Origin: Taxillus chinensis
Taxonomy: Eukaryota; Streptophyta; Magnoliopsida; Santalales; Loranthaceae
Assembly: GCA_023512835.1 (NCBI GenBank)
Contig: CM042084.1
Span: 57,404,793 to 57,468,792 of the forward strand
Direction of reading: 5' to 3'
DNA: 64,000 nt
Shown: one piece after another, positions 1 to 10,953 of the stretch
How positions within the stretch are numbered: the first letter of the stretch is position 1
Layout: each line of letters opens with the position of its first letter
Notes under the pieces: model-generated
What the model was told of the DNA's origin: nothing
What the model saw: the letters and a program-made list of their open reading frames with translations, nothing else
Databases searched by the model: none
Position numbers and translations under genes: made by a program

Positions 1-1020
1 TTGATGATTAGGAATTAAGGGTTAGAGATAGTTTAGTTAAGCTTGAGCATAGCAGGAGGTAGGGCGTGTTATAGCGGCCCGGCTAGGGTGTGCATGTGGC
101 GATGGGTGCCATGTGTAGTGCCACGTGCAACGCCACGTGCAAGGGTGTGCACGTGGCGGTGCACACCATGTGCATGTGGCGGTGCACAACATGTGCACGT
201 GGCGAGGGGCGCCACGTGCAGTGCCACATACAAGAGTGTTTTGCCTAGCATAGCTCATTTAAGGTCTTTGTATTGATTGTGATGATGTGGGATTTTCTAG
301 TTTGATATATTGGGCTTGTATGCTGATATGATGATGTTTATTGTGTGATGACTATGGACTTGTAATGTTAATATTGTTGGTGTGTTATTGTTATATAGTG
401 CACTATATTTGTTGTGATGAGATCTAGTAAAGGAGAGTGGTCTAGTAAAGGACAAGAGGCCCGATCAAGGGCAAAAAGGTACGATGGATCCGGTTAAGGA
501 CATTAGTACGGTAAAGCACAATGAGCATAGTAAAGTGCGAATATGAATTGTTCTAATATGTTCTATGAGGTGTTATGTCTTAGTGTAATGTGTTATGATA
601 TGAACTATCTTTGTGATGAGGATTTGAGTTTGTAATGTGGTATGATTTATGATATTCTGATGGGGCATAAGGTATGAACTAATTATGATATGATTTATGA
701 TTGCAATGTCAATTGTTTGTTGAGCATGAATAAGTCACTACACTTGCACATATACATTTTGCACGTAATACTAGATATGGTTAACCTTGGAGGGGATGTG
801 GATTGAAAACCATCTACCGAGCTTTTAAGCTCGCAACTATGTTGTTAATCCTTTTCGCAGTGCTAAAGGATGTTAGACAAATTCTGGAATATCGGTTGTC
901 CTTTACTTATGTTGGTGGCTGTGGGTTTGAGCATCGTGCTCATATCCCTGCCACTCGGCGAACATCGACTGTGGGGATGAATTGCTCTTCGTCCCACCAA
1001 CCTTTCTTTATGTTTTTCTA
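1..1020 (+). repeat. 3' part of a Tekay-like gypsy LTR (partial)
   Basis: No credible protein is encoded. Position 800-870 has the block found in the other gypsy LTRs of this window: ACCGAGC, a small hairpin (GAGCTT/AAGCTC), a pyrimidine tract and CTTTTCGCAG, the same order as at 4900-4950 and 35340-35390. Short direct repeats (CTAGTAAAGGA, 426-460) lie upstream. The left part lies outside the window and the right edge is not defined, because the usual GTGACA terminus is not visible. Assignment to the Tekay-like LTR group rests on that shared block and on CACGTG hairpins, so it is an inference. Confidence 0.45.
85..235. repeat. Cluster of CACGTG-containing inverted repeats
   Basis: About 150 bases are built from variants of GTGCACGTGGCG and its reverse complement. 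The clearest hairpin is GCACGTGGCG, a 5-base loop AGGGG, then CGCCACGTGC near 197-221. Both strands look open (60-77 codon ORFs rich in C, H, W) only because of the repeat, so those ORFs are not genes. CACGTG is the core G-box recognised by plant bZIP and bHLH factors. Similar hairpins occur in the solo LTR at 22171-24453. Confidence 0.7.
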
Positions 1021-2485
1021 AATAAAACATAAAAATAACATTTTAAACCTTTTCTAGAAAACAAAAAGGCTCCCAGCTGCTACGAGATTGAGTGTCATGG
1101 TCAAGTCCGTCTTTGTTCGGGCTTATATCAATTGCGGCAACAATCTTTTTGTTTTATTAAAATCCTCTTCTACCTCCTTGCCATGAGGGATCAACTCCCA
1201 CATCCGGCTTTTCTAAATAAAACCACCTCTCATTCCAAACCATAATAAAAAAAGGAAAACAAAAAAACTTAAAACAAGCAAGCACCCGTAAACAAAGACT
1301 AGGTTCCAATTTTGGGCGTCGTGGGGATGCGAGAGTGCTTCTCCCTTCCTCACACATAATTGAGTCCCGAACTTATTCTCTAGAACTATAGACCCTTCTA
1401 GGTAGCCAAACACAACTTCATTTTTTTTTGGTAACGACTTTTTCTTTTTCTTTCTCTCTTTTTGGTTTTGTGCGAGCTATGTCAATGAGGCTCAATGACT
1501 AAATCTCCATCCAAAAAAAGTACTTCACGTCAGTCACGAGCCCGAACAACTCGGGTGATGATAGCTTTTGACTCTACTAGGGACATTTGAAAGAGTCTAA
1601 TCATGGTGTCTTGTTTATGGAGTGTTTGTTTGCTTATTTACATTTTGTTCTGTTCTATGTTCTTTTCTCCTTTTTTTTATAATTGCCTTGTCTGTGCATA
1701 CATGCATTTCTCTATCCCTTTAACCCTATACTCGGGTTTTCTACTTTTACCTAACATTAGTGAGGTTTAATAGGGTTGCCCCGTGGGTTCTATCTTACGT
1801 AAGGTCCTTGAACTCCTCACCCAAGCGAGGTCCTTTTAGAGGGCCCCCTCCATTAATACCTCTAGAGGTACGGAGCTTCTTTTATGAGATAGTTTGGGAA
1901 CTAATGAATAAGATAGGTATAGATGTAGATGGCCATTAGGGGTCTTGACCATCATGGGTGTGCTTTACCACGCTTGTTGCTTTGTTTGCACCTTATTTGC
2001 TTGCTTATGCACTTTTTACCATATTTCTTAAAATCGGCTTCCTCGCTTACTACCCTGACATTGTCTTCTCTTATATTTCTTGGCGGGGGAAAATAGAAGT
2101 AGATCTTTGAAAACAAGGGAACAAGGCTTTGGAGCACCTTTTATAGTAGAAAGAACTTATTGGTCGTATCCTAACCGAGAGGATATGCCACGCGATGAGC
2201 AATTTGGGACAATGGCAATGTGCGAGCTCGGGAAAGGGGAAACTAGTAATGCATCAAGCTCTTCTAGAGAAAGGAGGCATTAAGCTTGACTACCTTTCCA
2301 AAGGAACCCAAAGCTTGTCTTGGATCATGTAGTCACATTTACATTACATTTGAATAACTTGTTCCATATGTTAGTTTGCACTTATTTGTATCCGTGGATA
2401 GTTTTGTCCTTTTTACACTAATAAAATATGTTCTTGTTGTTTCCCATCTTATGTGTATAAGTCTTTAACATTCATTATAGGAGTC
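1021..2485. other. Non-coding stretch with retrotransposon-like motifs
   Basis: No gene is supported. Around 1305-1390 the text (GGGCGTCGTGGGGATGCGAG, then CTTCTCCC and GAGTCCCGAAC) resembles the 3' end of Tat/Athila-type gypsy LTRs; a similar GGTGCTAATCC..CTCCCGAACCC block occurs at 21335-21380. An open frame at 2080-2283 has only a TTG start and no recognised domain. The end (2461-2480) is a pyrimidine/AT tract finishing in TTATAG directly before the DUF7745-like reading frame, so it could be an intron 3' end. Confidence 0.35.
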
Positions 2486-2921
2486 ATGGCAAGCTTTGAT
2501 CATTTCCTAGCTAACTATGAAGACAAGGAAGGCATGACAGAGGTCGCTTATGCGCCTTCGAAATTTAGTGATACCTGGGATACTTTTTGGGACATGGTCC
2601 GGAGCAAACCATACTAGCCTCCAAGGTCCAGGATGCGAGTCCAAAGGCCCACCGAGAGGAATTGGATGATATATGGGCACAATGGCCCTTCCACGCATAA
2701 GGCTGCGTATATCAAGAAATACGAGGGTTTATTGCATTTAACACGAGTAACTATCGACTTAAGCTATACTAAAAGTAGCTGTACATTTTTGGGATCCAAG
2801 ACAAAGGTGCTTTACATTCAACGAACAAGATTTAACCCCTATTATAGAGGAGTATCAAGCACTATTGGGACGGCCGATAAATGGAGGCTCGGAAGTCTTT
2901 TTACCGACCATATATGTTTCT
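2486..2921 (+). pseudogene. DUF7745-like gene, 5' half (broken)
   Basis: The frame opens at ATG 2486 (MASFDHFLANYEDKEGMTEV) just after an acceptor-like TTATAG. A stop follows within 45 codons and the reading continues in other frames. Near 2787-2880 the +1-shifted frame gives FWDPRQRCFTF, then LTPIIEEYQALLG, which is the hallmark core of the plant DUF7745 family (usually FWDP...F.F....LTPTIEEY..LL). The function of that family is unknown to me; it is common in repeat-rich plant DNA. The gene is cut at 2921 by the LTR that follows and resumes at 5310. At least one frameshift and one stop make it a pseudogene. Confidence 0.65.
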
Positions 2922-3271
2922 TGTAAAGACTCGTATTTGGGTAGTTTTGAGAGATAGCCATTCTATGGGAATGTAACTATCTGGACGGTAGTGTAGTCGT
3001 CGATGTGAGCATTTTGACTGTACTTGAGCCCAATTCGAGTCGGGGCCTCATTTGACCCGATTGTTGACTTTTTGGAGTTTATTGGTTGACTTTGCGTTTG
3101 AGTGGTCATTTGCGTGTGATAATATTAGTCTAGTGTTGTGCTCGTCATTTAAAGTGTTTTGACTGTAGTTTGACTCAATTTGGAGTTCGGGGCCTTAGAG
3201 GTCAATTTTTGTGTTAGGATGTCAATTATTGACTGGATCAATGGTTGACTAGGTCAGTTGACTGGCAGAAA

Positions 3272-3279
3272 TATAAATA
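3272..3279 (+). promoter_or_regulatory. TATA box of solo LTR A1
   Basis: TATAAATA sits about 350 bp into the LTR, followed by a GA-rich leader (GAGAGAGAG, about 3330-3350). The same arrangement, TATAAATA then GA-rich, occurs in copy 2 at 33814-33821, which supports a real U3/R promoter. Confidence 0.6.
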
Positions 3280-3411
3280 GCAGAAAAAAAAGAAAAAACT
3301 TTCACTTTACATTATTACGTTTGTGCGTTTGAGAGAGAGAGCTTGAGAGAGCTTGGAGGCCTTGGCGATTTGGGGCGATTTGGGTTCGTGGAGCTCAAAG
3401 ATTCACTTCAA

Positions 3412-4945
3412 GTAGGTGTCCTTGAACTTCTTATATCTCTCTTGTTTGGATTTGCATGAATTTATCATGATTTATGAAATTGAGAATGAACCCTAGAATT
3501 TGGGAAAATCCAATTTTGGGTTAGATCTAATGGTTTAGCATAAGATCTGTGGTTAAGAACTATTTTATATCATTGTGGATATATGTTTATGTGATTTTGA
3601 GGTTGATAAACTATGTTTTTCATGAGGGTTGATAAGTCAACCATGGAAATCTGGGTTTAGATCTAGATTTCTGGAAATCTGGAATTTTATACGTGTTTCT
3701 GTTGTTTCTGCGCGATTTAGAGGCGTTCTGGACGCGTTTTGAGGTAGATATCGTAGTTTGTTGCCAAACAGGGGTGTTAGTGAGCGTCTGGGAGTTTCTG
3801 GGTGCGTTTCAGACGAAGAACAGGTGGAAACGACGATGAACAATACCTTGGGCGCGTTACTGGATCGAACTAACAAAAATCCAAAGTTCTGGGTCGTAGT
3901 TCGTAGACCCGTAGTTCATAGCTCGAAGGTTCGTAGTTCGTAGACCCATAGTTCGAAGGTTCGTAGTTCGTAGTTTAAAGGTCAAAGATCGAAGACCCGC
4001 TTCGAGTTTTCGAGGTGCGCTATGCAGCTACGAGTTGCAGCTCCAGCTACGAGTCTCCGAGGCGCGCTGCAATTCCGCGCTACGAGTCGCAATCCTGAAG
4101 CTACGAGGCAGTCGTTTCTGCGGCTTTGAGCCAGTGCAACCGCATCGATCGGGACCTATTTACATTGCAACCTATACCCAAAGTATATACTTAAGTTACA
4201 ATGTAAATAACGAAATACCCCCCATTTGGATTCCAAGAAAAATACTAGAAAAATTAATTCCACTCTTTCAAAATGTGAAAATCTCGGAAAAACCCAAAAG
4301 TTCGTAGTGGTGACTTTTTGGAAAATGCGGTTAGACATCTCAGAAAAATCCCCAAAAATCAGATTATCTTATTTATGATATGGGAACCCAATGCCATGAC
4401 TTTTGATTTCAAGAAAATAGCTGCTGTGGGTACTTCCTTCATAAATCAAGGATTGAGGATTTACTTATGAAGACTGGCTACAGTTCTAAAGGAAATGTTG
4501 AGAATGGCATGCCATACTAATGTTAGTATGTTGATGTGAGGTATTGGGGCATGGACTCCGTGACTTGTTTGGGTTCTCACCGTGATGCACCGATGGTGCT
4601 ATGTGGTTGACGTGACGGCATATGCACCGATGGCAAGCCCATGTGGCGACCGTGGCTGGGCATATTGCCGTGGACAAGCTAAGGCCCGAGTTGAGCCGTT
4701 GAGCTTGTGGAGCTAGGGCCGAGTGCCCCGAGCTGGGATCCCATGGAGGATCGTGGACAAGTTGTCTGTGTGAGCAGCCGAACTCGATGTTTGTTTGCAG
4801 CCGAGTCCCGATGATTGTGCACACTACACGGTGCACGAGTACACCGAGCATATAGTATAGACTTATATGTGTTGCATGATGTGGAGTTTTGGGGTCACCT
4901 ACCGAGCTTGTCGCTCACCCCTACTTGTTATTTACTCCTTTTCAG
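3412..4945 (+). other. Predicted leader intron inside LTR A1
   Basis: A donor-like CAA|GTAGGTG follows the GA-rich leader at 3412. A strong acceptor-like pyrimidine tract ends in CTTTTCAG|GTG at 4945. The acceptor block is conserved in the other related LTRs (860, 35385, 28219, and 44109 on the minus strand). No transcript data are available; the intron is inferred only from conserved positions and motifs. Confidence 0.4.
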
Positions 4946-5309
4946 GTGTGACCCGAGACTAGTGGAGGACTTTCTTCCAGGAGGACGTGCCCACTACTCG
5001 ATGTATGATACAAGATCGTATTATGTATTTTATTGTGTGTTGTATCCCGGACATGGGTCCGTGGACAATTGTATTTGCATACCGTTTGTGATATAATGGC
5101 GTATGACCGTTGACTTATCATGTGCATGATGATGTATGGGAAAGTATAGGATTACCCTTGATCTATGATCAGTATAGGGTTACATATTTGAGATAGTACC
5201 CGCGGTGTAGTCTCTATTGGTGCTAGTCACGAACCCCTTGACCTTTCAGTGCGGGCAAGGGGAAGTCATGTTCCTGGTTCCGGGTTCCCTGGAATTTGGG
5301 GGCGTGACA

Positions 5310-5891
5310 TTTCCTGTCTACAAACCCTATCACAAATCTTGGGAATGACAGAAGACAAAGTGGCTCAGATTGTGCATTGCAGAGGTGGACTTGAAGTAAT
5401 CACTTGGCCTATGATCAGAAACATAATGCATTGAACATCAGGCATGGAACTCTATTCCTTGTTCACACTAGCTATTTATGGATTAGTCGTGTTTCCTAGA
5501 ATCCAGTCCCTTTGATCCTTGTCAAAACAATTAGATCATTGTCACATGTGTTGATTTTGGGTCAGGGCTGTTTCAAAGGATGTCTTCCACTCCTCTGTGC
5601 ATGGTTGAAAAGTCACTTCCCAAGCAAAAACATACAACTAAAAGTAGTGGCGGCATTACGACATAGTGCACTACCCGAATGCATTCCGAGGGAATGAGAG
5701 CTACCTGGAAATGAAGAGAAATGGATCAATGAGTTGCAAACTTTAACTGATGATCAAGTTGTATGGATTGCTCCATGGATGCCCAAAGTTGACATGATTT
5801 ACAGTTATGGGCCATACAATTGGGTCCCATTGCTCGGTCCCTAGGGAGCTACTGTTTATGCTCCCCTCCAAGAAGGAAGACGGCTTGGTCC
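5310..5891 (+). pseudogene. DUF7745-like gene, 3' half (broken)
   Basis: The interrupted gene resumes immediately after the solo LTR. Readable pieces in order: LSQILGMTEDKVAQIVHCRG, GGLEVITWPMI, ELYSLFTLAIYGLVVFPRIQ, SKNIQLK, NEWINELQTLTDDQVVWIAP, then WMPKVDMIYSYGPYNWVPLL and GATVYAPLQEGRRLGP. The order and wording (IYG.VVFP, W..PWM, GP..WVPLLG..GA..YAPL) match the C-terminal part of the DUF7745 family. The pieces lie in several frames separated by stops at about 5432, 5480 and 5697. At 5887-5891 the sequence is cut by the copia insertion; no continuation is recognised beyond 11065. Confidence 0.65.
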
Positions 5892-5998
5892 TGTGAAACG
5901 TACACATTTATGTCTTACCATACTTGGAAACGGTGGTGTTATATGTACGGGTCGTGTGAGTTGTAACTTATTGAATAAAAAATATTTTACCATTAACA
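5892..5998 (+). repeat. 5' LTR of the copia element
   Basis: 107 bp, TGTGAAACGTAC...ACCATTAACA, with TG...CA ends. It contains TTGAATAAAAAATATTTT, which could supply a polyadenylation signal (AATAAA). It differs from the 3' LTR by three transitions. Flanked on the left by the target duplication GGTCC. Confidence 0.95.
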
Positions 5999-6012
5999 TG
6001 GTATTAGAGCAG
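5999..6012 (+). other. Primer-binding site, tRNA-iMet type
   Basis: TGGTATTAGAGCAG abuts the 5' LTR. It matches the usual plant TGGTATCAGAGC complement of initiator methionine tRNA with one mismatch. Confidence 0.88.
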
Positions 6013-6674
6013 TCCAACGACGCGTAGAGCCGTTTGGCGACGCGTAGAACCTTGCGACAGACAACGCTGTGGGGAGCAACGCGACAGACGACGAGCTTGT
6101 CGTCTCCGATCTCGACGGAGTGCCTCTGTGGCACAGCCAGTGTCGTCTCCGATTTTGACGGAGTGCCTCTGTGGCACAGCCAGCGTCGAGATCTCGGCAA
6201 CGGAGAGCCGTGTCTCCGGTGACAAACAGCAACAGCGCTCGACGGCGCACGCGGTGACAGACGACAACAGCCAGCACACTCGACAGGGCCCTCGACGGCG
6301 CACGCGATGACAGTATTCCTCGTCCCGTGATCTCGTCGCCGGCGCACACGGTTGGCGCACGCGATCGGCTGTTCCAGGCGACTCTGGTGACGATCGGCAC
6401 ACACAATCTGATGTATGGCTGTACAAAGCGACACCGGCTCAGCTTTGCCTAGGCACACGATGGCGACACTGGTCCCGTTAAGCTTAAGCACTATAAGCTG
6501 TTAAGCATTGGATGTCTCTTCTTCGTATATTTCTTCACGTACGGTATATTCTTCGTATGCGCTTAAGCACTGTATTGGGTTGCTGGATAATTATTATTGG
6601 TGACTTGGTTCTTGAATAATTCTCGTGCCCTTCATATGCGCTTTAGCCTTCTTTCCTGTTGCTTTGTATTAAGC
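6013..6674 (+). other. Copia untranslated leader with 43-bp duplication
   Basis: GC-rich leader between primer-binding site and gag. A 43-bp unit beginning CGTCTCCGAT occurs twice in tandem (6101-6143, 6144-6186) with few differences, and CGACGGCGCACGCG occurs at about 6239 and 6293. Long minus-strand open frames here (5856-6491) are by-products of the GC-rich repeats and lack domain signatures. Confidence 0.6.
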
Positions 6675-7711
6675 TATGACCACAACCCATAATTCAACTC
6701 TTTAACTTGCCTCGGTGAAATTGGATGGGTCCAATTATGTATCTTGGTCTACTGCCATTGAAGTTTATGCTTTGGCTACAGATCAAGCACAATATTTGTA
6801 TTTGATAGTCCCCCAGGTGGTTCCACTGCAGAAGCCAAGGCTAAGTGGACCAAAGGTGATGCGATTCTCCGGACTCAGTTATGGAATAGCATGGAACCAC
6901 GACTGGTTCCACAGTTTATGCCGTGTAAATCTGCTAAGAGTATCTGGGATAAATGTGTCTTGATGTACGCCTGGCAAAGATAATTTGCAACGTGTCTGCG
7001 ACACATGGGGTGAATTGTTTGATCTCCAACTTGGGGATAAGTCTCTACTCGAATTCTACTCCATATTTACTTCTCGCCGGCAGCGGCTTGACACTTTCTT
7101 ACCGCCCACTATGGAGGTAGATGTGTTAACAAAGTGACAGGAAGACATGTTTGTTATGCTATTCCTTAAAGGCTTGGGATCTTCTCATGCAGATCTCCGG
7201 CGTCAGGTTATCTGTGAACGGTCTCTTCCTTCTATTGATGAGGTGTTCTCCCATATTCTCCGCTACACAGCTGAAACAGAGCCTTCACTCAATACTTCCG
7301 TTCCCTCTGAGTCATCTGCTCTAGTGACACATGTTCCCAGGGTCCAACGTGGTCGGGGCCATGGGACACGAGGTCGTGGAGGACATGGAGGTCGTGATAT
7401 GGGCGACTTTTCCCGTGGTGCATATGTTCCACATGGTGGCCGAACACAATGTTTTTGTACGCATTGTAAGAAAGTTGGACATACAGAGTCTTATTGTTAT
7501 ACTCTTCATCCGGAGCTTCGCCCAGCACATATAACATATGCTGGGGTTCATGAGTCAACCCCTGCTGTAGAGGTTGCTACAGCGTCGACACCTTCTTCTG
7601 TTGGACAGGTCACACTATCACGTGCTGCTTATGATTCTTTGGTAGGTGTTGCCCAAATGACTAAGGCTTCGCGACCATCTTGCTACCTTGGCATCTCTAC
7701 CTTCAGGTAGT
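6675..7711 (+). pseudogene. Copia gag remnant
   Basis: Capsid/nucleocapsid precursor of the element. ATG at 6675 (MTTTHNSTL) is followed by a stop, then LDGSNYVSWSTAIEVYA, the typical N-terminal copia gag motif. Frames change near 6960 and 7140. The C-terminal part (7147-7710) reads on as a gag helical region, an arginine/glycine-rich stretch (GRGHGTRGRGGHGGRD) and a CCHC zinc knuckle CTHCKKVGHTESYC at about 7456-7497, with all four metal ligands present. At least three disabling changes are visible. Confidence 0.85.
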
Positions 7712-7738
7712 TCTTCCTGTTTGCTTTCTTCCACATTT

Positions 7739-7990
7739 GATGCCCGGATCATAGACTCCGGTGCCACTCATCATATGACTGGTAACTTTACCCTCTTGTC
7801 ATGTTTTCAATCTACACCGCCCACATTGTCACATCCCGTTACCTTTGCCGATGGTTCACAAACTTCTCGTCACGGGCACCGAAACCACTCGATTAAGTCC
7901 TTCTCTTTCGCTTTCTTCTCGTTTTACATTTACCACATTCACCATATAACTTGATGTCTATTAGTTCCTTGACGAAATCTCTTAATTGTT
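7739..7990 (+). pseudogene. Copia aspartic protease remnant
   Basis: ARIIDSGATHHMTGNFTLLS at about 7739-7800 carries the copia protease active site (DSGA followed by HHMTG). VTFADGSQTS follows. The frame is lost near 7880, within a region of low coding quality. The protease would cleave the Gag-Pol polyprotein in the particle. It is carried in a different frame from the zinc knuckle upstream. Confidence 0.8.
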
Positions 7991-8029
7991 CTATAACTTT
8001 TTCGTCCTTTGGTTGTGTTTTCCAGGATC

Positions 8030-9000
8030 CGAAGACCGGACGGATGATTGGTGGGGGCACGAAAGCTAATGGTCTCTATTACTTTGATGGAGCTCTTTCC
8101 CTCTGCTACCGCTACGCTTGCCCAACACTCTTCGATAAGAACTCTTCTCGATATTTTTCGATCGCATTGTTGTCTAGGACATCCTTCTCTCCATACGCTA
8201 CGCCTATATCATCATCTCGTCGCGTCTATTAAAACTCTTCCATGTGATACATATGAGTTAGGTAAACATCATCGTGTGTCATTTCCTTCATGTTACATAA
8301 ATCGGGTGGATACACCCTTTGCCTTGGTTCATTTCGATGTTTGGGGTCCGTGTCCCGTATCGGCTTTCTCCGGTTTCAAGTATTTTGTTACCGTTGTCGA
8401 TGGTTATTCTCGTATGACCTGGTTATATTTAATAAAAGACCGAACCGAAGTGTTCTCTTGTTTTCAAGAATTCTATTATGAAATTCAAACTCAATTTCAA
8501 GTTTCTATGAAGTGTTTACGATCCGATAATGCAAAAGAATACTTGAGTGTTTCATCCTGGATTTCAGCCATTTCTTACCTCTCATGGTATTGTCCATCAA
8601 ACCTCGTGTTCTTATACTCCTCGGCAAGAATGGAGTTGCAGAACGAAAAAATCGTCATCCGCTTGATATTGCTCGTTGTTTACTTTTACATATACATCTC
8701 TCGCCTAAACATCCGTGGGGTTTTGTTGTTCTTACCGCTTGTTATTTGATTAATCGTCTTCCCTCTTCTGGTTCTTCATGGACGTATTCCCCTATTCTAT
8801 TCTTTACCCTAGTAGCCCACTTTTTTTTATTCCTCTTCGTGTGTTTGGTTGTGTTTGTTTTTGCCGGATCTTGGACCTAGTCGGGATAAGTTGGATGCAC
8901 GTTCCATTAAATGTGTCTTCATTGGCTATTCTCGTACTCTGAAAGGGTATCGGTGTTATGATCCCACACGTGGTCAGGTTTATGTCTCCCGTGATGTCAC
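8030..9000 (+). pseudogene. Copia integrase remnant
   Basis: Readable parts in order: pre-integrase FRSHCCLGHPSLHTLRLYHH, catalytic-core start ALVHFDVWGPCPVS (first Asp), VVDGYSRMTWLYLIKDRTEV, MKCLRSDNAKEYLS (second Asp), NGVAERKNRHPLDIARCLL (Glu in AERKN) and CVFIGYSRTLKGYRCYD with VYVSRDVTFYE. This covers the D,D,E core and the C-terminal GY...K region. Reading requires frame changes near 8580, 8640 and 8850, so it is inactive. Integrase would insert the element cDNA in the nucleus. Confidence 0.85.
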
Positions 9001-9429
9001 TTTTTATGAGGCTCTATCCTATTTTTCTTCTTCTTCCTCACCTAGCAATCCTACTCCTTCGGTTTTTCCTCTTCCTGTTTCGCCCGTTCTTTCTGAAGAG
9101 TCTGATTCACCTGCCCAGAGTACTCCACCTTTGGATCGGTTTATTGGGCAAACGTATCAGCGTCGGCCTCCTGCTCCTCTCCCCGCGGCTCCTGCCCCCT
9201 CGGTTGAAGTCCCGTCTTCGGATCCGCCACCGACCATTGATCTTCTTATTGCCCAATGCAAAGGTACACGCTTTTGTGTTGGTCGCCCTCTTGATCGTTT
9301 TGTTTCCTATACTAGTCTTTTACACTCTCGTTATCCTATGTCCAACTTTGTCACCACTTGCTCGATTATCTCCATCTTTTTTCGCTTTTGTTTCTTCTCT
9401 TTCGTCTATGGTCGTGCCTTGCAGTGTTG

Positions 9430-10215
9430 CGGATGCTCTTGCTCATCTTGGGTGGCGCCGCGCTATGGAAGATGAGATGCAAAGCTCTTATTGCTAATGA
9501 CACCTGGGTTCTCACCCCGTTGCCCGCTCATAAGCATGTTGTTGGTTGTCGATGGGTCTTTACTGTGAAAGTCCATCCCGATGGTTCCATTGACCGGTTG
9601 AAGGCCCGTCTGGTCGCTAAGGGTTATACTCAGATTCACGGCGTTGATTATGATGACATCTTTTCTCCTGTTGCCAAGATTCCATCCGTTCGGGTGTTGA
9701 TCTCTTTAGCTGTTCATTATGGCTGGACACTCAACCAGCTTGACGTCAAGAATGCCTTTCTCCATGGTGACCTTGCCGAAGAGGTTTATATGGAGCAACC
9801 ACCTAGTTTTGTTGCTCGGGGCGCATCGAGTATGTCGCTCGTGCAAGGCTCTCTATGGGTTGAAACAATCTCCACGAGCCTGGTTCGGCCGATTCAAGAT
9901 CGTTCTTATTAGTTTTGGTCTGCGGCAATGTGAAGTAGATCATTCGTGTTTAGCTTCTCTTGTCTCGTTGGTTGTATCCTCTTGGTTGTCTATGTTGATG
10001 ATATTGTTATTACAGGGTAGTGACACGACAGACATTCAACGTTTGAAGCATTTCCTTCAGGTTGAGTTTTGCACTAAAGATCTAGGTCGATTGCGCTATT
10101 TCTTGGGAATCGAAGTAACTACTACTGGTCGGTCCATCTCTTTGTCACAACGGAAATATGTGCTTGATATACTTGATGAGGTTGGCTATGCGAAGTCAAA
10201 CCTGCTAATTCACCC
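9430..10215 (+). pseudogene. Copia reverse transcriptase remnant
   Basis: Typical copia RT motifs: [82 protein letters not shown] with PPSF, then [14 protein letters not shown] in another frame. The catalytic block reads VYVDDIVITG at about 9988-10017, followed directly by a stop in that frame. LGRLRYFLGIEV continues near 10084-10120. Frame changes fall near 9480, 9850, 9930 and 10017. Confidence 0.88.
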
Positions 10216-10946
10216 ATGGATCCTACTATCCGATTGGATTCCGAACAAGGTGATTTATTACATAATCCTGCTCAATATCGGCGGTTGGTTGGGAAGTTAA
10301 CTTATTTGACCGTTACTAGGCCAGATATTGCCTTTGCTGTAAGTACCGTGAGCCAGTTCATGAGTGCTCCGCGCACTACCCACTGGCATGCCGCATTACG
10401 AATTGTCAAGTACTTGAAAGAGGCGCCAGGACGAGGTCTTTTGTTTACAAAGCGGATAACCTCGATATTCATGATTATTCGATGTTGATTGGGTAGGTTG
10501 TCCAATCGATAAATGGTCTATTATCTGGTTATTGTGTATTCCATGGTGGAAATCTTGTGGCATGGAAAAATAAGAAACAACATATTGTGTCGCGATCTAG
10601 TCCGAGGCCGAATACCGAGCAATGGCACATGTAGCAGTGAACTAACATGGTTGACAATGTTATTATCTCGAGATTGGCTTACCCTCTTCATGTTCCTCCG
10701 TGTTACATTGTGATAGTCAATCAGCTATATACATTGCGTCCAATCCAAGTGTTCCATGAAAGGACGAAACATATTGAAGTTGATTGTCATTTTGTACGGG
10801 AGAAAGTACGGAATAATGCAATTGAGCTCACACACATCCAAACCGAACATCAACTCGCTGATCTCTTTACGAAGCCTTTGAGGGGTAGTCGTGTACGTCG
10901 ACTTTGTAACAAGTTGGGGCAATCCGACATATATGCTCCAACTTGA
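10216..10946 (+). pseudogene. Copia RNase H remnant
   Basis: Begins with the connection block YRRLVGKLTYLTVTRPDIAF and VSTVSQFMSAPRTTHW, RIVKYLKEAPGRGL, typical of the end of copia pol. After a frame break near 10450 the C-terminal part reads TKHIEVDCHFVREKV and HQLADLFTKPLRGSR, ending at a stop near 10946, a few bases before the polypurine tract. The middle (10490-10720) is degraded; the usual SW.SKKQ piece is reduced to WKNKK. Confidence 0.85.
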
Positions 10947-10953
10947 GGGGGAG
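10941..10953 (+). other. Polypurine tract of the copia element
   Basis: ACTTGAGGGGGAG directly abuts the TG of the 3' LTR. It is the expected plus-strand priming site, and AGGGGGAG is the usual plant copia form. Confidence 0.85.

Larger units (their letters stand above)
2922..5309 (+). mobile_element. Solo LTR, Tekay-like gypsy, family A copy 1
   Basis: A 2388-bp unit starting TGTAAAGACTCG and ending GGGCGTGACA. It interrupts the DUF7745-like pseudogene, with flanking TTTCT (2917-2921) and TTTCC (5310-5314), a target duplication with one mismatch. No gag or pol is present, so this is a solo LTR left by LTR-LTR recombination. It is clearly homologous to 33629-35755 through most of its length, for example GGCGATTTGGGGCGATT, the AAGTCAACCATG block and the ACCCGAGACTAGTGGAGGAC block. 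A degenerate repeat of TCGTAGTTCG/TCGAAGGTTCG lies at 3890-3990. Confidence 0.85.

Noticed and set aside
37..276. Overlapping ORFs with C/H/W-rich proteins on both strands
   Set aside because: Produced by the GTGCACGTGGCG repeats. Open on both strands and in several frames, which is not gene-like.
803..1021. 72-codon ORF starting at an LTR block
   Set aside because: Overlaps the conserved LTR acceptor-like block and has a non-ATG start; not a gene.
5999..6012. Partial tRNA gene
   Set aside because: The match to tRNA is only the primer-binding complement beside an LTR. No cloverleaf sequence follows; I saw no tRNA gene in the window.
5856..6491. Long minus-strand open frames (137-211 codons) over the copia leader
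   Set aside because: They overlap the LTR and a GC-rich leader with a 43-bp duplication. Three frames are open at once, no domain motif is visible, and the plus-strand element explains the region.
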